In this document: in pieces, positions 51,100 to 62,129 of the stretch
How positions within the stretch are numbered: position 1 is the stretch's first letter
Layout of the letters: every line of letters begins with the position of its first letter
NCBI GenBank assembly: GCA_049324535.1
Contig: JBMOOG010000019.1
Location: 62,001 to 126,000, forward strand
Source: JBMOOG01 sp049324535
Lineage (GTDB): Bacteria > Pseudomonadota > Alphaproteobacteria > Rhodobacterales > Rhodobacteraceae
Direction of reading: 5' to 3'
Length of the DNA stretch: 64,000 bases
Translations under genes and position numbers: made by a program
Notes under the pieces: generated by a model
The model's database searches: none
The model's input: the letters and a program-made list of their open reading frames with translations, nothing else
What the model was told of the DNA's origin: nothing

Positions 51100-52087
51100 G
51101 GGCGGGCACCACCACATCGCCGGCCGAAAGCCCGGTCACCACCTCGATCATCGGCACCCCGCCGATCTCGTGGCGGGCTCCCAGAATCACCGTGCGCAGA
51201 ACCGGGGCACCATCGGCACCGCGGATCGCCACGAAATCGAGTCCGTCATGGGTCACGACCATGTCCTGCGGAACCATCAGGGCCTTGCGCCGGTCGATCG
51301 GCAGACGCACCAGCACCCGCGCATCGACGAAGTTCTCGGGCAGGCCCGCGACCTCGACATCGGCCAGAACGCGACCGTTCTCGATCAGCGGATAGACCTT
51401 GGCCAGGGTGCCGGTCATGCTTCCCGAGGTGGTTTCGATGTCGATGGCGTCGCCCTGACGCAGGAAGGCGGCATGGCGTTCGGGGATGGCGAGGCGCAGG
51501 AAGAGCCCGCCGCCGCCGATCTCGGCCACGGCCTCGCCGGGCATCAGCACCGCGCCCTTGGTCACCGGCACATTGAGGACGATGCCCGCGGTGGGCGCCA
51601 GCACCTCGCCCTCGGCCGCCTGCTGCTCGACGACCTGGCGCTGGGACTTCGCCGCCTCGATCTGGTTCTTCAGCACCTCGACCTGGGTACGCAGCGCGTC
51701 AAGCCGCTGCGCGGTGGTCACGCCGCGCGACAGAAGCTCCTCGCCCCGCCTGAGCTCGCTCTCGGCGTTGCCGAGCTGCGACTCGAGCGCCTGAAGCTGG
51801 GCGTCGAGCGCGCCGATCTGGAACACCAGCTTCTGGTCCACGACCCGCGCAAGCGGCTGGCCGGCCTGAACCCGGTCGCCCTCGGTGACCAGAAGCTCGG
51901 TCAGCGTGCCCCCGATCCGCGCCCGGGCGGGAATGCGGTCGCGCGCCTCGACCCGGCCATAGACCGCCTTCCAGTCGGTGATCTCGGTCAGGGCGAGCGG
52001 TGTCTCCTGGGCATGCGCCGCACTCGGAGCGGTCGCGGCGGCGAGGACCGGCAGAAGCGCGGTCAGCAGGGCAAGAAGGCGTTGCAT
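51092..52087 (-). CDS. RND efflux periplasmic adaptor (second system)
   Basis: A 331-residue membrane fusion protein with signal peptide (MQRLLALLTALLPVLAAATA to AHAQ). The lipoyl half-motifs are PARARIGGTLTELLVTEGDR and LAPTAGIVLNVPVTKGAV around a short coiled coil (about 70-145). ATG 52087 with AGGGGA is preferred to a much longer upstream frame. It is co-transcribed with the RND permease and has no linked regulator. Confidence 0.9.
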   Translation of the reverse strand: MQRLLALLTALLPVLAAATAPSAAHAQETPLALTEITDWKAVYGRVEARDRIPARARIGGTLTELLVTEGDRVQAGQPLARVVDQKLVFQIGALDAQLQALESQLGNAESELRRGEELLSRGVTTAQRLDALRTQVEVLKNQIEAAKSQRQVVEQQAAEGEVLAPTAGIVLNVPVTKGAVLMPGEAVAEIGGGGLFLRLAIPERHAAFLRQGDAIDIETTSGSMTGTLAKVYPLIENGRVLADVEVAGLPENFVDARVLVRLPIDRRKALMVPQDMVVTHDGLDFVAIRGADGAPVLRTVILGARHEIGGVPMIEVVTGLSAGDVVVPAHE

Positions 52088-52287
52088 CGGATGGTTCCCC
52101 TGGGCTCCGTTCGCAGCAGATATTCCAAAAGTCGAATATGTAATCCCCACGCCGAATGCAAGGGGCGAATGCGGCGCGGGGCTGCGCCACAGTATCGCGT
52201 GACCGGCAAAAGTCACGCCGTCTCGCCGCCCGGCCCCCTCCCATGCGCCGCCCCATTCCCAAGCGAAAGAATCAGGATTTACATTCT

Positions 52288-52302
52288 TGAGTGAATCAGT
52301 CA
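52288..52302 (+). promoter_or_regulatory. Possible iron-responsive (IRO/RirA-type) box
   Basis: TGA, nine bases, TCA lies 68 bp ahead of the small-protein/hemP start. It fits the TGA-N9-TCA pattern reported for iron-responsive regulators of alphaproteobacteria. The surrounding 282-bp region is distinctly AT-richer and is divergent between the RND adaptor and the iron genes. The pattern is short, so the call is weak without a motif scan. Confidence 0.35.
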
Positions 52303-52369
52303 TCAATTCATCCACCCAAGCCAGCCATCACGGTCAGCCCGGATCATCTCAGCCGCCAAGGAGTCTGAC

Positions 52370-52510
52370 ATGACACGCACCGCACGACCCGCCGGCCCGG
52401 TTGGCCGCGACGACGCGATCGAGGATCTGCTGCGCCTCGTCGCCGGCCTCGCCGCGCCGCTCCACGGACTTCTCGACCGTTACGCCGACCGGCTGAAGGC
52501 CCGGCCATGA
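52370..52510 (+). CDS. Small 46-residue protein co-encoded with HemP
   Basis: A frame of 46 residues with a strong AAGGAG Shine-Dalgarno 7 bp before ATG and an ATGA overlap with hemP at the end. The start MTRTARPAGPVGRDDAIEDL leads into an amphipathic, leucine-rich helix ending in a charged C-terminus. I do not recognise the family. The coupling to hemP argues that it is real and iron-regulated. Confidence 0.65.
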   Translation: MTRTARPAGPVGRDDAIEDLLRLVAGLAAPLHGLLDRYADRLKARP

Positions 52511-52668
52511 ACGCGATCCCGGAACCGCGCAGCCTTTTCGGCGACGTCGTGCCCTGCCATGACGCGCTCGGCCTGACCGAAGGCGGGCGCGAGGCCCGCA
52601 TCATTCTCGGCGACCAGATCTATTCGCTGCGCATCACCCGCGCCGGCAAGCTGATCCTGACCAAATAG
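52507..52668 (+). CDS. hemP: Hemin uptake protein HemP
   Basis: A 53-residue HemP/HmuP family protein. The family signature is the C-terminal REARIILGDQIYSLRITRAG then KLILTK. In other proteobacteria HemP promotes expression of hemin-uptake receptors under iron limitation. It overlaps the preceding small gene by ATGA and is followed by iron-uptake genes. Confidence 0.85.
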   Translation: MNAIPEPRSLFGDVVPCHDALGLTEGGREARIILGDQIYSLRITRAGKLILTK

Positions 52669-52795
52669 CCTCCCTGCGGGTCCGGTCCGTCCGGCCCGCT
52701 CTCCCGCAGCCGGCGGCCTCCCTCCGCCGGCTGCCCCCTGCCTTCCGGGCGGGCTAACCCGACCGCCCGCCCATACCCGCACCGAAAGGACGCCG

Positions 52796-54070
52796 ATGAC
52801 CCGCCTTCGCCATGCCCTGGCCGCGCTTGCCACCCTGCCCGCCCTGCCCGCCCTGCCCGCCTGCGCCGCCGACGATCCGGCCGCGGTGGTGACGACCTAC
52901 GCCGACATCGCGGCGGCCGGTTACGAGGACAGCCTGCGGGGGGCCGAGCGGCTCCGCGAGGCGGTCGCGGCCCTGGTCTCGGCGCCGTCGGCGGACCGGC
53001 TGGCCGAGGCGCGCACCGCCTGGCTGGCCGCGCGCGTCCCCTACCAGCAGACCGAGGCCTTCCGGTTCGGCAATCCGCTGGTGGACGACTGGGAGGGCCG
53101 GGTCAACGCCTGGCCGCTGGACGAGGGGCTCATCGACTATGTCGATGCCCGCTATGGCGGTCCGACCGAAGAGAACGACTACGCGGTGCTGAACGTGATC
53201 GCGCATCCGACCTTCGTGCTGTCGGGCAAGGCGGTGGACGCGACCGCCATCACCCCGGAGCTGATCGCGGGAACCCTTCACGAGGCGGACGGGGTCGAGG
53301 CCAACGTGGCCTCGGGCTATCACGCGATCGAGTTCCTGCTCTGGGGGCAGGATCTGAACGGCACCGGGCCAGGCGCCGGCAACCGGCCCTGGACCGACTT
53401 CGCGCCGGGCGCCGCCTGCACAGGCGGCCACTGCAACCGACGCGCCGCCTATCTCGTGGCGGCGACGGACCTCCTGGTCTCCGACCTGGCCGAGATGGCG
53501 GCCGCCTGGGCCGAGGGCGGCGCGGCGCGCGCGGCCGTCACCGCCGATCCCCGCGCCGGACTTGCCGCGATGCTGACCGGGATGGGCAGCCTGTCCTACG
53601 GCGAGCTCGCCGGCGAGCGCATGAAGCTCGGGCTGATGCTGAACGACCCCGAGGAAGAGCACGACTGCTTTTCCGACAACACCCACAACAGCCACTACTA
53701 CGACGCCCTGGGCATCCGGAACGTCTATCTGGGCCGCTACACCCGCCCGGACGGCCGCACGGTCGAAGGGCCCTCGCTGGCCGCGCTGGTCGCGGCGGCC
53801 GATCCGGCGCTCGACCACCAGTTGCGCGGCGAACTCGACGCCTCGGTGGACGCACTCGACGCGGTGCGCAGCGCCGCGGCCGGCGGCATGTCCTACGACC
53901 AGATGCTCGACCGCGACAATCCCGAGGGCGCCGCGCTCCTGACCACGGCGATCGAGGCGCTCGTCACCCAGACCCGCTCGATCGAGCGGGCGGTGACGGC
54001 GCTGGGCCTCGACCGGATCGAGGTCGAGGGGTCCGACAGCCTCGACAACCCCGCGGCCGTGTTCCAGTGA
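52796..54070 (+). CDS. Imelysin family (M75-like) iron-regulated protein
   Basis: A 424-residue periplasmic protein with signal peptide (MTRLRHALAALATLPALPAL to CAA). It has the imelysin GxHxxE-type motif in SGYHAIEFLLWGQD (about 177-190), the putative metal site, and a two-helix-bundle pattern throughout (NTHNSHYYDALGIRNVYLG near 295). Imelysins are iron-regulated and thought to bind iron. It is the first of four linked genes with di-heme oxidoreductase, second imelysin and DUF1513. Confidence 0.9.
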   Translation: MTRLRHALAALATLPALPALPACAADDPAAVVTTYADIAAAGYEDSLRGAERLREAVAALVSAPSADRLAEARTAWLAARVPYQQTEAFRFGNPLVDDWEGRVNAWPLDEGLIDYVDARYGGPTEENDYAVLNVIAHPTFVLSGKAVDATAITPELIAGTLHEADGVEANVASGYHAIEFLLWGQDLNGTGPGAGNRPWTDFAPGAACTGGHCNRRAAYLVAATDLLVSDLAEMAAAWAEGGAARAAVTADPRAGLAAMLTGMGSLSYGELAGERMKLGLMLNDPEEEHDCFSDNTHNSHYYDALGIRNVYLGRYTRPDGRTVEGPSLAALVAAADPALDHQLRGELDASVDALDAVRSAAAGGMSYDQMLDRDNPEGAALLTTAIEALVTQTRSIERAVTALGLDRIEVEGSDSLDNPAAVFQ

Positions 54071-54143
54071 CCGGGGGGCCCGCGATGAGACCCTGCCGCA
54101 CCCCCGCGACCGCTTGCCCCGGGGCCCGCCGATCCGACCGGAC

Positions 54144-55715
54144 ATGAGACCCCGCCGACCGCCGATGCCCTTCCGCCGATCCTCCACCGGCCCGGTGCTC
54201 GCCGCCGCGCTGGCCCTTTCGGCGCTGCCGGGTGCGGCCGAAACCACGCCACCCGCCGACGACCCCCACCTTTCGGCGCTGCCTCGCACCGAAGCGGAGG
54301 CCGCGCGCATCGCTGCGGTGACCGCTCCGGCGTCGTCCTTCGACGCGCCCGAGCCCTTCGAGACGATGCCCGGCGGCGCGGCCAGCGTCCGGGCGCGAAC
54401 CACGGCCGACGCCTTTTCGCAGCCCTCGGGCAACATGGGTTTCGACCGCGAGATGCCGTTCAAGCTCGGCAACGGGCTCTTCCGCAAGCTCTGGGTGACG
54501 GCGCCCTCGTCCACCCGCGCCTCCGACGGGCTGGGTCCGCTCTTCAACGCGCGCGCCTGCCAGAACTGCCACATCAAGGACGGGCGCGGCCACCCGCCCG
54601 CCGCGGGCGAGCCGGCGGTGTCGATGGTTCTGCGGCTGTCGCGCGCGCGGCCCGGCGAGACCGCCATCGACGCCCCGGCGATCGAGGACTGGCTCGCCAC
54701 CCGACCCGACCCGGAGTACGGCGAACAGCTCCAGACCTTCGCCGCACCGGGCCATGCGGCCGAGGGCGCGCTGGTCATCCGCTACAGCCCGAGGACGGTG
54801 ACGCTTTCCGGCGGCGAGGTCGTGACCCTGCGCGAGCCGTCCTACGCCATCGACACCGGCGGGCGCGGATCGCCGGCGCCGGGGCTCATGCTCTCGCCCC
54901 GCGTCGCGCCGCCGATGATCGGGCTCGGGCTTCTCGAGGCGATCCCCGCCGCCGACATCCTCGCCCATGCCGACCCGGACGACGCCGACGGCGACGGCAT
55001 CTCGGGCCGGCCGAACGTGGTGCTTTCGCGTGAATTCGGCCGGCCGATGCTGGGCCGGTTCGGGCTCAAGGCCGGCGTGGCGACCGTGCGCGAGCAGTCC
55101 GCCGCGGCCTTCTCGGCCGACATGGGGCTGTCGAACCCGCTCTTCCCGGACCCCTGGGGCGACTGCACCGCGGCTCAGGCAGAGTGCCGGGCGGCCCCCG
55201 ACGGGCAGGAGGACGGCCTGCGCGACGGGCTCGAGGTGGACGCGGCCTCGCTCGACCTCGTGACCTTCTACGCCCGCAACCTCGCGGTGCCCGAACGGCG
55301 CGGCGCGGGCGAGGCCGAGGTGCTGGCGGGCAAGGCCGCCTTTGCCGCACTGGGCTGCGGCTCCTGCCATGTGCCCAAGTTCGTCACCCACCGGCTGACG
55401 GACCGGCCCGAGCAGAGCTTCCAGCTCGTCTGGCCCTACACCGATCTGCTGCTGCACGACATGGGCGAGGGCCTCGCCGACCATCGGCCCGAGGGCCGGG
55501 CGACGGGGCGCGAATGGCGCACCGCGCCGCTCTGGGGGATCGGGCTCGCCACGCAGGTGAACGGCGAGGCGCGCTTCCTGCACGACGGGCGCGCGCGGTC
55601 CCTGACCGAGGCCATCCTCTGGCATGGCGGCGAGGCGCAGGCCGCACGCGACGGCTTCGTCGCCCTGCCGCCCGGCGACCGCGCTGCCCTCATCCGCTTT
55701 CTGGAGAGCCTCTGA
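54144..55715 (+). CDS. Di-heme oxidoreductase family protein (thiol oxidoreductase-like)
   Basis: A periplasmic protein of about 520 residues with a signal peptide (VLAAALALSALPGAAE). There are two CXXCH haem sites: CQNCH in NARACQNCHIKDGRGHPP and CGSCH in ALGCGSCHVPKF. It belongs to the DUF1111 group, distant relatives of cytochrome c peroxidase, normally encoded between two imelysins. It may reduce or oxidise iron during uptake. The start is uncertain: ATG 54144 or 54165, neither with a clear Shine-Dalgarno. Its TGA overlaps the next ATG by one base. Confidence 0.88.
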   Translation: MRPRRPPMPFRRSSTGPVLAAALALSALPGAAETTPPADDPHLSALPRTEAEAARIAAVTAPASSFDAPEPFETMPGGAASVRARTTADAFSQPSGNMGFDREMPFKLGNGLFRKLWVTAPSSTRASDGLGPLFNARACQNCHIKDGRGHPPAAGEPAVSMVLRLSRARPGETAIDAPAIEDWLATRPDPEYGEQLQTFAAPGHAAEGALVIRYSPRTVTLSGGEVVTLREPSYAIDTGGRGSPAPGLMLSPRVAPPMIGLGLLEAIPAADILAHADPDDADGDGISGRPNVVLSREFGRPMLGRFGLKAGVATVREQSAAAFSADMGLSNPLFPDPWGDCTAAQAECRAAPDGQEDGLRDGLEVDAASLDLVTFYARNLAVPERRGAGEAEVLAGKAAFAALGCGSCHVPKFVTHRLTDRPEQSFQLVWPYTDLLLHDMGEGLADHRPEGRATGREWRTAPLWGIGLATQVNGEARFLHDGRARSLTEAILWHGGEAQAARDGFVALPPGDRAALIRFLESL

Positions 55716-56710
55716 TGCCCCGGCACACCCTTCTGCGTGCGGTCGCGGCCGCCGCAGCCCTTGCCGCGGGTCCGGCGACCGCGGATGTGTCCGAAGCGGT
55801 CGCGGACGTGATCGTTCCAGGCTACGCCCGCCTTGCCGCCGCGGCGGTCGCGCTTGACGCCGCCGCCACGGCCGACTGCACGCCCGACGCCCTGCGCGCG
55901 CCCTGGGCCTCGGCCCTCGACGCCTGGGCGCCGGTCTCGACGCTGCATCTCGGCCCGGTCGAGGAGGACGGGCGCGCCCTCGCCATCGCCTTCTGGCCGG
56001 ATCCCAAGGGGCTCGGGGCCAAGGCGCAGGCGGCACTGATCGCGGCGCGCGATCCGGTGGTGGACGATCCCGAGGCCTTCGCGCGGGTCTCGGTCGCCGC
56101 GCGGGGGCTGACGGCGCTCGAACGCCAGCTCTGGGGCGAGGGGGGCACCGGCGACTACGGCTGCGCACTGACCCGGGCGCTGGCCGCCGACCTTGCCCGC
56201 ACCACGCGCGCGGTCGCCGCCGGCTGGCAGGACGGGTTCGCCGAGGATCTGACCCAGGCCGGCCGTCCCGGCCATGACCGGTTCCGCGACGCGGGCGAGG
56301 CGCGTCAGGCCCTCTTCACCCAGCTTGTCGCCGGGCTCGACTTCGTGGCCGACCAGCGGCTCGGGCGGCCGCTCGGCACCTTCGACCGGCCCCGCCCCGA
56401 ACGCGCCGAGTTCCGCCCGTCGCAGCGCGGCGCGCGCATGGTGGTGCGCACGCTCGACGGGCTGTCGGCGCTTGCCGCGGCGCTGGCGCCCGAAGCCCCG
56501 CGGACGGAGGCCGCCTTCGCGCGCGCCCGGGCGCTTGCGGTCGCGCTCGAGGCGGCCGACCCCGGCCTGTCCGGGGTCACGGACCCCGCCGCCCGTCTCA
56601 AGATCGAGATCCTTCAGCAGGCCGTGCGCGCCACGCGCGACGCGGCGCTGGCCGAGATCGGACCCGCCCTGGGCGTGGGTCTCGGCTTGAACGCCTCGGA
56701 CGGCGACTGA
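55715..56710 (+). CDS. Imelysin family protein (second)
   Basis: A 331-residue protein with signal peptide (MPRHTLLRAVAAAAALAAGP to ATAD). It is a diverged imelysin: ARGLTALERQLWGEGGTGDY replaces the canonical GxHxxE motif with a variant lacking the histidine. ATG 55715 overlaps the previous TGA (TGATG) and is preceded by GGAGAG. It is probably a partner of the first imelysin in the same periplasmic iron system. Confidence 0.85.
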   Translation: MPRHTLLRAVAAAAALAAGPATADVSEAVADVIVPGYARLAAAAVALDAAATADCTPDALRAPWASALDAWAPVSTLHLGPVEEDGRALAIAFWPDPKGLGAKAQAALIAARDPVVDDPEAFARVSVAARGLTALERQLWGEGGTGDYGCALTRALAADLARTTRAVAAGWQDGFAEDLTQAGRPGHDRFRDAGEARQALFTQLVAGLDFVADQRLGRPLGTFDRPRPERAEFRPSQRGARMVVRTLDGLSALAAALAPEAPRTEAAFARARALAVALEAADPGLSGVTDPAARLKIEILQQAVRATRDAALAEIGPALGVGLGLNASDGD

Positions 56711-56725
56711 CCACAGGAGATCCCC

Positions 56726-57799
56726 ATGCACCGCCGCCATTTCCTCGCCACCGCTCTTGCCGCCACCGCCCTGCCCCGCACCGGCTGGGCCGCGGCCGGC
56801 GGTCCGGCCTATCTGGCCGCGGCGCGCGCGCCCTCGGGCGCGTACCGCCTGCACGGGCTGTCCGCGGACGGCACCCCGGTCTTCGCGCTGCCCCTGCCAG
56901 CGCGCGGCCATGCCGCCGCCGCCCACCCCACCCGGGCCGAGGCCGTGGCCTTCGCCCGCCGCCCCGGCACCTTCGCGCTGGTCATCGACTGCGCGGCGGG
57001 ATCGGTGCGCCACCGCCTCACCCCGCCCGAGGGCCGCCAGTTCAACGGGCACGGCGCCTTCTCGGCCGATGGCGGGGTACTCTTCACCTCGGAGGTGGTG
57101 GCCGAGACCAGCGAGGGCCGGATCGGCCTCTGGGACGCGGCCGCGGGCTACGTCCGGGCGGGCGAGATCCCCAGCCACGGCATCGGCCCGCACGACCTTC
57201 GCCGCCTGCCGGGCAGCGACCGGCTGGTGGTCGCCAACGGCGGGATACGGACCGACCCCGCGGACCGCCGCAAGCTCAACCTCGACCGGATGCGTCCGAA
57301 CCTCGCCTATGTCGCACCCGACGGGTCCGCCGAAGAGATCGTCGAACTGCCGCCCGACCTGGCGCAGGCCTCGATCCGGCACCTCGCGCTCGGCCCCGAT
57401 GGCCTCGTGGCCTTCGCGATGCAGTGGGAGGGCGATCCGGCAGAGACCGTGCCGCTTCTCGGCCTGCACCGGCGCGGAGCGGCCCCCCGCCTCTGCGCCG
57501 CGACCGACACCGAGGCCGGGGCGATGCGCGGCTATGCGGGGTCGATCGCGCTCGATCCCGGCCGCGGGCTCGTCGCGCTCACCTCGCCGCCGGGCGGCGT
57601 GGTGCAGGTCTTCGGGCTCGCCGACGGCCGCCTGCGCGCCACGCACCACCGGCTCGACGCAAGCGGGATCGCGGCCGGGCCGGACGGGTTTCTGGTGACG
57701 GACGGCGGCGGCGGGCTCAGCCTGATCGACGCCGAGGGCCTGCGCCCGCTCGGGCGGGAGGATCTCGGCTGGGACAATCACCTCGTCGCCATCGGCTGA
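56726..57799 (+). CDS. DUF1513 domain protein, Tat-type signal
   Basis: A 357-residue protein starting MHRRHFLATALAATALPRTG, a twin-arginine-like signal. The rest is a beta-propeller-like repeat structure (PEGRQFNGHGAFSADGGVLF, EIPSHGIGPHDLRRLPGSDR). DUF1513 proteins regularly close imelysin/di-heme operons; their function is unknown. It starts 15 bp after the second imelysin. Confidence 0.87.
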   Translation: MHRRHFLATALAATALPRTGWAAAGGPAYLAAARAPSGAYRLHGLSADGTPVFALPLPARGHAAAAHPTRAEAVAFARRPGTFALVIDCAAGSVRHRLTPPEGRQFNGHGAFSADGGVLFTSEVVAETSEGRIGLWDAAAGYVRAGEIPSHGIGPHDLRRLPGSDRLVVANGGIRTDPADRRKLNLDRMRPNLAYVAPDGSAEEIVELPPDLAQASIRHLALGPDGLVAFAMQWEGDPAETVPLLGLHRRGAAPRLCAATDTEAGAMRGYAGSIALDPGRGLVALTSPPGGVVQVFGLADGRLRATHHRLDASGIAAGPDGFLVTDGGGGLSLIDAEGLRPLGREDLGWDNHLVAIG

Positions 57800-57859
57800 C
57801 GCCGGAGGTTCAGCCGACGTCGCGGCGCCCCGGAAGACCGCCTGCGGGGCGGCGCGGGC

Positions 57860-59169
<1,310 letters not shown>

Positions 59170-59173
<4 letters not shown>

Positions 59174-60933
59174 TGCGCGGCCTCCGCGGCGCGGCTGGCG
59201 GGCAGCGTGACCCGCACCACGGTCCCCTCGTCGGGGGCCGACTCGATGTCGAGCCGCCCGCCGAACTCGGTCACGATCGCCTGCGAGATCGACAGGCCCA
59301 GCCCGAGCCCCTCGCCGGTCTTGGTCGAATAGAAGGGTTCGGTGACGCGGGCGAGATCCTCGGCCGGTATGCCCGGCCCGTTGTCGCGGACCGCCAGAAC
59401 CACCCCGTCCGCGGTCTGCGCGATGCCAAGCCGCACCGCGCCCCCCGCGCGCCCCTCGACCGCATCGAGCGCGTTCAGCAGAAGGTTCACCAGCACCTGT
59501 TCCAGCCGCACGGCGCCCGCGCGCACCGGCACCGCACCCGGCGGCCGGTCCAGCACGGGGGCAAGGCCGAGGGCGCGCGCCCGCGGCTGGACAAGCTCGA
59601 CCGCGCTCTCGGCGACGGCCGCCGCGTCGATCACGTCGAGGGCGCCCGAATCCTTGCGGGCAAAGCTCTTGAGATGCTTGATCGTGCGCTGCATCCGCCG
59701 GATGAGACCGCGCGCGGTCTCGATGCGCGCCCCCGTCGCCTCGGCGCCGGGCGGCAGCCCGATCTGCGCGGCGGCCAGCGTCGCCTCCATCGCGGCCAGC
59801 GGCTGGCTCACCTCGTGCACGATCGCGGCCGACATCCGGCCCAGCGCCGCCATCTTCTCGGAATGCACCAGCCCTTCCTGAGCCGCGCGCAGGCTGGCCT
59901 CGGTCTGGCGGCGGGCCTCGATCTCGCGCCCGAGCGCGGCGGTGCGCTCGGCCACCTTCCGTTCGAGAAGTTCCCCCTGGCGCAGCCGCAGGCGCAGGAT
60001 CTGGGCGCGCTGGCGGCGCAGAAGCTCGACGCCGGTCGCCAGCGCGGCCGCCAGCGCCGCCCCGAGCGCCCAGGCCGCGGCCGCGGCATAAACCGGCGCG
60101 ACCGGGGCCGCGGCGATGAGCCGCCAGTCGTCCGGCGCGACGCGCACCTCGCGCGCCCGCAGCGCCCCGCGGGCGCCGTCGGCCAGCGACGAGACGGGGC
60201 CCGCCACGCCAAGCGGCGGGCGGCTGGCCAGGTCCACCCCGTCATAGGTGCGCGCGGCGGTGATGCGGGCCACCGAGGCCGCATCGAGCGGGGCAAGCGG
60301 ACGGTAGAGCCAGGAGGGCTCGGCCGAAAGGAACACCACCCCGTCCGCGTCGGCGATCGCCGTCGCCGCGCCGGCGCTGGTCCAGGCGGCCTGAAGCGGG
60401 CTCAGGTCCACCTTGACCACCATCACGCCCGAGGCCGCCCCGGCGCCGATGCGGGTGGACAGGAAGTATCCGGGCTGGCCGGTGGTGACGCCGATCGCGT
60501 AGAACCGGCCCTGCCCGGTCGCCATGGCATCGGTGAAGTAGGGCCGGAAGGCGTAGCTTTCGCCCACGAAACTGTCGGGCGTGTCCCAGTTCGAGGCGGC
60601 GATGGTCCGCCCCCAGGTGTCGAGCAGGTAGAGGTGGGACGCGCCAGACACCTCGGCCACGCCCGCAAGATAGCGGTTCGCGGCCAGAACGGCGCCGCCG
60701 TCCTGCGGCGCGGCCAGCGCGGCGAGCACGCGCGCGTCGCGCCCCGCGACCTCGGGCAGGTAGCGGAAGCGGCCGATCTCGCTTTCGACCGAGCGGCGGG
60801 TCAGGATCAGCGATTGGTCCAGCCGCGCGTCCAGCCCAGCGAGGCCAAGGTGGCGGGCGACCGCGAAGGCGAGGCCCGCCGCAAGGCAGGCCGCGAGCAG
60901 AAGTCCCGCAAGCGCGCGGCCGCCGCCCGTCAT
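59170..60933 (-). CDS. dctB: DctB-like sensor histidine kinase
   Basis: A 587-residue membrane kinase. A TM helix (8-28) leads to a double-PAS periplasmic sensor (about 35-275), then a second TM (about 283-303), a coiled coil, the H-box IVHEVSQPLAAMEA (H373), N-box NLLLNALDAV and G-boxes DNGPGIP and GLGLGLSIS. The domain layout is that of DctB, which senses C4-dicarboxylates. The ligand may be that of the TRAP system upstream in this gene chain. It overlaps LhgO and the regulator gene by ATGA. Confidence 0.92.
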
Positions 60934-62129
60934 GGCGCGGCCTCGTCCAGCCGGTCGGCGACATGGGCGGCGATCGGGATCGCGGCGGTGGCCGCGGGCG
61001 AAGGCGCGTTGCCGACGTGCAGGACCGGGCCCTGACGCACGAAGAGGAAATCGTCGATCAGCCGCCCGTCGCGCGCCACCGCCTGCGCGCGCACCCCCGG
61101 CCGGTAGGGCGCAAGATCCGAAAGCGCGATCCGGTCGCAGTAGCGGCGCACCCGCGCCAGATAGGCCCGGCGCGAGACCGAGGCCAGGGATTCCGACAGA
61201 GCCGGGCCGAGGTTGCGCGCCAGCATCCGCCAGAACCCCGGCCAGGCCAGGCTGTCGGCCAGATCGCGGGCCGAGGGCCAGTGCCCGCCGTAGCCGTCGC
61301 GCCGGCTGGCCAGAACCGCGTTCGGCCCCACGGTGAATCCTCCGTCCAGCTTCCGTGTCAGGTGCACGCCCAGGAACGGGCGCGCCGGATCGGGCACAGG
61401 GTAGATCAGGTGGCGCACGAGGTCACCGGGCTGATGCAGGATGCGGTGGTATTCGCCCCGGAACGGCACGATGCGGAAATCGGGCCGCCCGCCGAAGGCC
61501 GCGAGCATCCGGTCGGCCCAGAGCCCGGCGCAGACCACCGCCCGCCCCGCCGCGATCGGCCCCGCGCGGGTCTCGATGCGCAGCCCGTCCGGGCCGACCC
61601 GGCCGCCCGTCACGGTCTCGCCCAGCCGCAGCATCCCGCCGCGCGCCACGAAGAGATCGGCCATCCGCGCCGCGACCTGCCCGTAATCGACGATGCCCGT
61701 CGCCGGCGACAGAAGCGCGGCCTGCGCGCGGATGTTCGGCTCGAGCCGGCGCGCCTCGGCCCCGGTGAGCCGTTCGAGGACGATCCCGTTCGCCTCGGCG
61801 CGGTCGGCCAGCGCCGCCATGCGCGCAAACTCGGACTCGGCGGTCGCCACGATCAGCTTGCCGCAGGTCTCGTGCGCAAGCCCGTGCTCGTCGCAGAAGG
61901 CCCGCGTCGCGGCGGCCCCCTCGCGGCAGAAGCGCGCCTTGAGGCTGCCGGGCGCGTAATAGACGCCGGCATGGATCACGCCCGAATTGCGGCCCGACTG
62001 GTGGCGGGCGACCGCGGCCTCCTTCTCGACCAGAAGGATGCGGTCGCGCGGGGTCCGGCGCTGCATCTCCAGCGCCACCGCAAGGCCGACGATGCCGCCG
62101 CCGACGATGACGGTGTCGGCGGTCGTCAT
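60930..62129 (-). CDS. lhgO: L-2-hydroxyglutarate oxidase LhgO
   Basis: A 399-residue FAD enzyme of the DAO family. N-terminal FAD motif VIVGGGIVGLAVALEMQRR, then HQSGRNSGVIHAGVYYAPGS, the LhgO hallmark, and the C-terminal LHVGNAPSPAATAAIPIA. It oxidises L-2-hydroxyglutarate to 2-oxoglutarate, passing electrons to the quinone pool in E. coli. It overlaps both neighbours by 4 nt, so it is part of the TRAP-DUF1850-LhgO-DctB-DctD chain. Confidence 0.92.
   Translation of the reverse strand: MTTADTVIVGGGIVGLAVALEMQRRTPRDRILLVEKEAAVARHQSGRNSGVIHAGVYYAPGSLKARFCREGAAATRAFCDEHGLAHETCGKLIVATAESEFARMAALADRAEANGIVLERLTGAEARRLEPNIRAQAALLSPATGIVDYGQVAARMADLFVARGGMLRLGETVTGGRVGPDGLRIETRAGPIAAGRAVVCAGLWADRMLAAFGGRPDFRIVPFRGEYHRILHQPGDLVRHLIYPVPDPARPFLGVHLTRKLDGGFTVGPNAVLASRRDGYGGHWPSARDLADSLAWPGFWRMLARNLGPALSESLASVSRRAYLARVRRYCDRIALSDLAPYRPGVRAQAVARDGRLIDDFLFVRQGPVLHVGNAPSPAATAAIPIAAHVADRLDEAAP

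Noticed and set aside
44070..51576. Very long open frames (over 1100 codons) on the strand opposite both RND permeases
   Set aside because: They are rich in Arg, His, Asp, Gln and Gly with no domain or start signal, and mirror the real genes' codon-position GC; they are shadows.
52270..52296. ATTC-N6-GAAT sequence before the hemP operon as a TetR operator like that at 42368
   Set aside because: The arms are only 4 bp and no TetR gene is linked; the TGA-N9-TCA reading fits the iron-gene context better.
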